From Holosporales bacterium (GTDB lineage Bacteria; Pseudomonadota; Alphaproteobacteria; BNTO01): a DNA stretch of 9,598 nucleotides. The notes beneath the pieces were generated by a model. The model was not told the origin of the DNA. It made no database searches and was given only the letters and a program-made list of their open reading frames with translations. This document shows positions 5,682-9,598 of this stretch, piece by piece; the first letter of the stretch is position 1, and every line of letters starts with the position of its first letter. The stretch lies in contig JAISCJ010000133.1 in assembly GCA_031265645.1 (NCBI GenBank), positions 1 to 9,598 of the forward strand, written 5' to 3'. Made by a program: the position numbers and the translations under genes.

Positions 5682-6524
5682 ATGGCATTGGGAAATGAGA
5701 TAAGTTCATGCATCGCGCTAGGTTTATTGCAGGGAATCATCGGGACAGCGTTATTCTTAACACTGCGCATATTGAATTTTACGGATTTAACTTGTGAAGG
5801 AAGTTTCGTTTTGGGGTCGTGTGTTTCCAGCATTTTGCTGCTACGTGGATGCAACGTATACATAAGTATCATTGCTGCGCTTTTCGCCGGTGGATTAGCT
5901 GGATTGAGTACAGGGGTCCTAAATATTTTCTTTAAAGTAAAAGATATTTTGGCAGGAATTTTGATCGCGTTCATGCTTTACTCCGTTAATTTAAGAGTCC
6001 TTGATGTGCCAAATATAACTTTGCCAGAAAATGTAAGCTTTGGTGGTATTTATGTATTCTGCTTTGGAATTATTTGTGTGCTAGGTTACTTGTTAACCAC
6101 CGACTGGGGCTTGGCGTTTCGCTCTGTTGGGCAAAATCCGACACTAGCAGTAACGTCTGGCGTATCTGTGAAAAAAATAACGCTGATCGGTTTGGCGCTT
6201 AGCAATGCACTTATAGGACTATCTGGGAGCTTATTTAGCATAAATCAAGGATTTTGCGATATAGGTAGCGGAACAGGATTACTGATTGTTGGGTTGGCGT
6301 CAGTAGTTATCGGAGAAAGGGTGCTTCCTTTCAAATCATTTTACTTAAAAATACTAGGTTGTTTTTGTGGAGCTGTTTTGTACAGGCTTTTTATTTGCAT
6401 TGCTTTGAATTTCGATTTGCTAAAACTGCGACCTAGTGACATAAATATGATCACTGGACTGCTTATTCTAGTGTTTATGTCATCGAAAATTATTACCCGT
6501 AGGAGACGTATAACATGTTGCTAA
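5682..6524 (+). CDS. trpY: TrpY-like ABC transporter permease
   Basis: The 280-residue membrane protein of the branched-chain/TrpY permease class (BPD_transp_2) has about eight or nine hydrophobic segments by eye, starting at residues 9-30 (CIALGLLQGIIGTALFLTLRIL). The family block LRILNFTDLTCEGSFVLG (28-45) and the cytoplasmic coupling loop GLAFRSVGQNPTLAVTSGVS are both present; the loop is where the ATPase docks. The C-terminus ends in a basic RRRRITCC tail. ATG 5682 is preceded by GGAGGT at 5671-5676. The last 10 bp overlap the ATPase gene, so the two are probably translationally coupled. Length fits the family (about 280-300). It forms the inner-membrane channel of the importer fed by the lipoprotein upstream. 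Confidence 0.88.
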   Translation: MALGNEISSCIALGLLQGIIGTALFLTLRILNFTDLTCEGSFVLGSCVSSILLLRGCNVYISIIAALFAGGLAGLSTGVLNIFFKVKDILAGILIAFMLYSVNLRVLDVPNITLPENVSFGGIYVFCFGIICVLGYLLTTDWGLAFRSVGQNPTLAVTSGVSVKKITLIGLALSNALIGLSGSLFSINQGFCDIGSGTGLLIVGLASVVIGERVLPFKSFYLKILGCFCGAVLYRLFICIALNFDLLKLRPSDINMITGLLILVFMSSKIITRRRRITCC

Positions 6525-7177
6525 AATTAGATAACGTATCCGTGCAATTCAATGAGCGTAAAATTCTTGATCGACTAGACTTAAGCGTAGCCCGTGGAGA
6601 ATTCGTAGTTATTATTGGAGATAATGGCGCAGGAAAATCAACACTATTCAATGTCATCGCTGGGCAGGAAAATCCGACATCCGGAAGAGTTGTTCGTAAT
6701 TTTTTAAAAATTACGCGCGTAATGCAAGACCCGAGAGTAGGAACGCTTGGAAACATGACTGTAAAGGAAAATTTAGCATTTGCGTACAAACGTGAGTCTC
6801 GTCGTGGATGGCGTCCTTGCATAAATAAAGACCGAATATCTATGTTTCGAGAAAAACTTAAAATTCTTAACATGAATTTGGAAGATAAATTAAACGATAC
6901 TGTGCAGACTCTATCTGGTGGACAAAGGCAAGCATTGGCTTTTGCAATGGCTGTTTTAGTGGATTACGACATAATTCTGCTGGATGAAGTGACTGCTGCA
7001 TTGAACCCGGAGTCTGCGAGCAATCTAATGGAATTGATAAATCGAACAGTGCGCATAGATCAGAAAACTTGTTTAATGATTACGCATAATCCTGCTCATG
7101 AAAAGTATGGCGACAGAGTTTTAAAGTTAGAAAACGGTCGTTTGTATGATGCTGGACCAATCAAAAAAGTTAAGTGA
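6515..7177 (+). CDS. trpZ: TrpZ-like ABC transporter ATP-binding protein
   Basis: This 220-residue protein is a single nucleotide-binding domain. Walker A is GDNGAGKST (35-43), the Q-loop Gln is at 71, the signature LSGGQ is at 133-137, Walker B is IILLDE (153-158) with catalytic Glu158, and the switch His is His191 (MITHNP). All catalytic parts are present, so an active ATPase is expected. The D-loop reads AALNP (161-165) where most relatives have a D before the P. Start ATG 6515 has AGGAG (6501-6505) nine bases upstream, located in the end of the permease gene. It is shorter than many TrpZ proteins (about 250-260) because some linker segments are compact. It should power the importer formed with the two preceding genes. 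Confidence 0.9.
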   Translation: MLLKLDNVSVQFNERKILDRLDLSVARGEFVVIIGDNGAGKSTLFNVIAGQENPTSGRVVRNFLKITRVMQDPRVGTLGNMTVKENLAFAYKRESRRGWRPCINKDRISMFREKLKILNMNLEDKLNDTVQTLSGGQRQALAFAMAVLVDYDIILLDEVTAALNPESASNLMELINRTVRIDQKTCLMITHNPAHEKYGDRVLKLENGRLYDAGPIKKVK

Positions 7178-7345
7178 TTGCTCTAAGTCAACGACAGCAG
7201 ACTCCTTCTCATAAATGTTGGGAATGATGTAAAGCAGCAACTATTTTCATTATACACAATCGCAAAATATAGGATTGATTGTGAATATGAAAACCTTGAT
7301 ATATTGATCAACCCTGGCCGTTCAATTGTGTAATAGATTGGATTT

Positions 7346-7373
7346 GCTATGGACTAAGTATTAGTCGCTATGG
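7346..7373. repeat. Small hairpin within direct repeats, between convergent genes
   Basis: GACTAA (7352-7357) and TTAGTC (7361-7366) form a perfect 6-bp stem with a three-base loop. The heptamer GCTATGG occurs at 7346-7352 and again at 7367-7373. The structure lies 33 bp past the end of murJ and 168 bp past the end of trpZ, so it could help end transcription from either side. It lacks a proper T-tract on both strands, so I do not call it a terminator. Confidence 0.4.
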
Positions 7374-7405
7374 AATAAAACATTAATGGAGTGTTAATAA
7401 TACGT

Positions 7406-8926
7406 CTACTCTAAACGCTTGCTGCACCTCCATAGCCCATAAACACTGGGTATGTATGTGGCAATTCCAGCAATTACGGCTGCTGCGACTTTAAATATAG
7501 CCGGCTGTTCGCGCAAATGTGCCATTATTGCCCTCACCACGAAACACATAAATGTGGTAGCCATAATTATCCACAAAATATGCAGCCACAGTCCCTTCTT
7601 CATGCAGAAAATGTTTCGGCGAGAAAGAATAATCCCTCCTAGTAGTGCGTTCGTTGAAGCTGAAATTGCCGTAGCAATCGCAATTCCGACGTGTCCAAAT
7701 GGTTTGGTTAGAATCGCGTTCAATCCCACATTTAGTAAAACACTCGCAGTCGCAATAATTACAGGTGTTCGCGTATCTCTATTTGAAAAAAAGATTGTCG
7801 AAAACACTTTTACGGCAATATACCCTGGGAGTCCACAAATAAACGCTTTTAACGCAATTGTTGTGTTGTGCTCGGCAATCAAATCGAATGCTCCTCTTCC
7901 ATACAAAATATGCACGATTGGTTCTGCTGTAAGAAACAATCCTGCTGCCGACGGAATAGCAAACATGAGCGCAAACACTAATGCCTTGTTTTGGGCCGAG
8001 CGTGCTTCGTTATATTGGTGCGCACTCCACAGCTTAGACAAAGGGGGAAGCAGCGTTGTTCCTATCGCAGCGCCAATCAAAGATAGAGGAAGCTGATTTA
8101 GCCGATCCGCATATCCAAGGTACGATACTGCGCCCGTCGGAAGAGTTGAAGCAAACGCCATATCAACAAATGCATTGATTTGCACTACGCCCGCGCCAGC
8201 CATCCCTGGAATCGTTGCTTTGATGATGTTTTTTATTTCAGGCGTTAATTTTGGAGCGGATAGTCGAAGTTGGATTCCGTGTTTACTGCAATTTTGCAGT
8301 ACGATTACGAACTGCAAGATTCCGCCAAGAATTACACCAATGCATAGCGCATGCATTATTGCAACTTGAGAAAAATTCCCGACCTTTGCCAAAATTAGCG
8401 CTAAAACTACAGACGCGTTTAGAATAATCGAAATTCCAGATGTGCAAGCGAAACGATGCAGTGAATTCAGGATTCCGCTTACAAACGCGACCATAGAAAT
8501 TAACCAAATATATGGAAATACCAAGCGGGCGTAGTAGACAATGTTCGAACTTATAAATGGCCGATTTTTGAAGCCAGGTGCAATTATATTAATGACAGTT
8601 GTCATTCCTAGCTCGAACACAATAACGAAAACCAACAGCCATACAGCAATAACTGAAAACAACTGGCTTGCAAATTTTTTCACGTTTTCTGTTGTGTCGT
8701 GCTCAATCATGCTGGAAAACTTTGGGACAAGGACTGCGTTTAATGCGCCTTCTGCAAAAAATCTACGAAAAAAATTGGGAAGTTTGATCGCGAACAGATA
8801 TATGTCCATGAAAACACCTGCCCCTAAAACACTGGCAAGCCCCATCTCTCGCACAACTCCAGAGATGCGACTGAGCAATGTCCAGCCAGACACAGTAAGG
8901 AAGGATTTTATAAATTTGCTGTTCAT
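7406..8926 (-). CDS. murJ: Lipid II flippase MurJ
   Basis: The 506-residue polytopic membrane protein of the MOP superfamily moves lipid II across the inner membrane for peptidoglycan synthesis. The N-terminus reads TLLSRISGVVREMGLASVLGAG, with Arg20 and Arg26 matching the essential Arg18 and Arg24 of E. coli MurJ. Asp41 matches Asp39, and KLPNFFRRFFAEGALNAVLVP carries the Arg54/Arg55 pair. YADRLNQLP places Arg275 at the position of E. coli Arg270. The hydrophobic profile is consistent with the usual 14 transmembrane helices, and length matches the family (about 510). The ATG (8926-8924) overlaps the lysC stop as ATGA, so translation is probably coupled to aspartokinase. KLPNFFRRFFAEGA is typical of alphaproteobacterial versions. 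Its presence implies the organism still makes peptidoglycan. Confidence 0.96.
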   Translation of the reverse strand: MNSKFIKSFLTVSGWTLLSRISGVVREMGLASVLGAGVFMDIYLFAIKLPNFFRRFFAEGALNAVLVPKFSSMIEHDTTENVKKFASQLFSVIAVWLLVFVIVFELGMTTVINIIAPGFKNRPFISSNIVYYARLVFPYIWLISMVAFVSGILNSLHRFACTSGISIILNASVVLALILAKVGNFSQVAIMHALCIGVILGGILQFVIVLQNCSKHGIQLRLSAPKLTPEIKNIIKATIPGMAGAGVVQINAFVDMAFASTLPTGAVSYLGYADRLNQLPLSLIGAAIGTTLLPPLSKLWSAHQYNEARSAQNKALVFALMFAIPSAAGLFLTAEPIVHILYGRGAFDLIAEHNTTIALKAFICGLPGYIAVKVFSTIFFSNRDTRTPVIIATASVLLNVGLNAILTKPFGHVGIAIATAISASTNALLGGIILSRRNIFCMKKGLWLHILWIIMATTFMCFVVRAIMAHLREQPAIFKVAAAVIAGIATYIPSVYGLWRCSKRLE

Positions 8927-9598
8927 ATAGGCGTATTAGAGTTTGAGTTTTTGTTTTCAACTTGATCGTCTAATTGAAAAAATGCCGCATGCAGGACAAA
9001 TACAGCCAGTTCCGAATTTTGTTGAGTTGTAACAAAACTGACTTTTAAGCTGGATATTGATAGCAACATTATCGGGATGTTATTGTCGTTACAAGTTTTT
9101 ACGATCGTTTGAACTGCTGGTGCATCAACTCCTGTTCCAACAATAGATATTGCTGCAACATTCCTGTCTACGCTGGCACTTAAAATTTTTCCGGCATTTT
9201 TTAATTCATCACAAAATGATTCAATTTTTTCCGCATACAGCATTTCAACCAAAAACGCGATGTGAACTGCTTTTTCGTGTTCATGTTGCGTTAATAATTC
9301 AAACGGGACTCCGTTTTCCAATAGCGTAGATATAATGTCGATTGACGGGGTTTCAATCTCAACCTTTGCAATATTATGCCGGTGAGCAATGCCTGTTATT
9401 TTTAGTCTTTCCATTCCTTTAACCGTAAAAAATTCGTCATTTGCTACACATGTCCCAGGCAAATCAACGAACGTAGACAAAACTCGAACATGGACATTGT
9501 GTCGCATCGCTAATTCTACTGACCGAGCTTGAAGAATTTTCGCTCCGGCCAACGAAAGCTCATACATCTCTTCATAAGAAATTTTATGTATCTTTCTC
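8923..9598 (-). CDS. lysC: Aspartokinase, C-terminal part (gene continues past the window edge)
   Basis: 224 residues are visible; the frame stays open to the edge, so the N-terminal kinase core lies outside. The first residues (KISYEEMYELSLAGAKILQARSVELA) are the conserved end of the aspartokinase catalytic domain, followed by VRVLSTFVDLPGT. Two regulatory ACT domains follow, roughly from MERLKITGIAHRHNIAKVEI and from ISASVDRN-like strands onward to LAVFVLHAAF. The enzyme phosphorylates aspartate, the first step to diaminopimelate, lysine, threonine and methionine. The effector-binding stretches are diverged: the usual IxMISTSEIKIS reads IMLLSISSLKVS, and the GMRSHPGV-type loop reads TGVDAPAV. 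Feedback control may therefore be altered. It overlaps murJ by 4 bp (ATGA), consistent with a peptidoglycan-directed operon. The promoter is outside the window. Confidence 0.92.
   Translation of the reverse strand, partial: RKIHKISYEEMYELSLAGAKILQARSVELAMRHNVHVRVLSTFVDLPGTCVANDEFFTVKGMERLKITGIAHRHNIAKVEIETPSIDIISTLLENGVPFELLTQHEHEKAVHIAFLVEMLYAEKIESFCDELKNAGKILSASVDRNVAAISIVGTGVDAPAVQTIVKTCNDNNIPIMLLSISSLKVSFVTTQQNSELAVFVLHAAFFQLDDQVENKNSNSNTPI

Noticed and set aside
7452..8096. 214-codon plus-strand frame opposite murJ
   Set aside because: Antisense shadow of a well-supported MurJ coding sequence; the translation matches nothing recognisable.

Overview
The window looks like part of the chromosome of an AT-rich, host-associated alphaproteobacterium. 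A protist endosymbiont of the Holosporales type is my best guess. This rests on MurJ resembling alphaproteobacterial homologues by eye, a low-GC sequence, a BspA-type leucine-rich-repeat protein, a large secreted low-complexity protein and an import system for an aromatic amino acid. The taxonomic placement is inference; no rRNA or other marker gene is present.

Left part (1-3200), accessory. A BspA-like leucine-rich-repeat gene (59-1201) appears to be split by one in-frame TAA at 404-406, with the frame open on both sides. A gene-poor stretch of about 390 bp follows, holding a 9-bp inverted repeat. Next is a 525-residue protein (1591-3168) with a signal peptide, two tandem 30-residue proline-rich repeats and a disordered charged C-terminus. 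I recognise no family; it could be a secreted or surface effector.

Middle (3200-7180), plus strand. An iron-type superoxide dismutase (3278-3862) is preceded by a 16-codon mini-ORF with a perfect Shine-Dalgarno sequence whose stop overlaps the sod start codon. A strong stem-loop lies downstream. A compact four-gene operon follows: a YerC/YecD (TrpR-superfamily) regulator, then the lipoprotein, permease and ATPase of an ABC importer of the TrpXYZ class (putative tryptophan/tyrosine uptake). The regulator overlaps the lipoprotein gene by 8 bp and the permease overlaps the ATPase gene by 10 bp. A plausible sigma70 promoter lies about 190 bp upstream of the regulator start. The arrangement suggests a regulated uptake unit for an aromatic amino acid that the cell may not make.

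Right part (7180-9598), minus strand, convergent with the transporter operon. The C-terminal half of aspartokinase (lysC, running off the window edge) is joined by an ATGA overlap to murJ, the lipid II flippase. Aspartokinase supplies the branch leading to diaminopimelate and MurJ exports the peptidoglycan precursor, so the pair fits a cell-wall theme. The 228 bp between the two convergent operons holds only short dyads.
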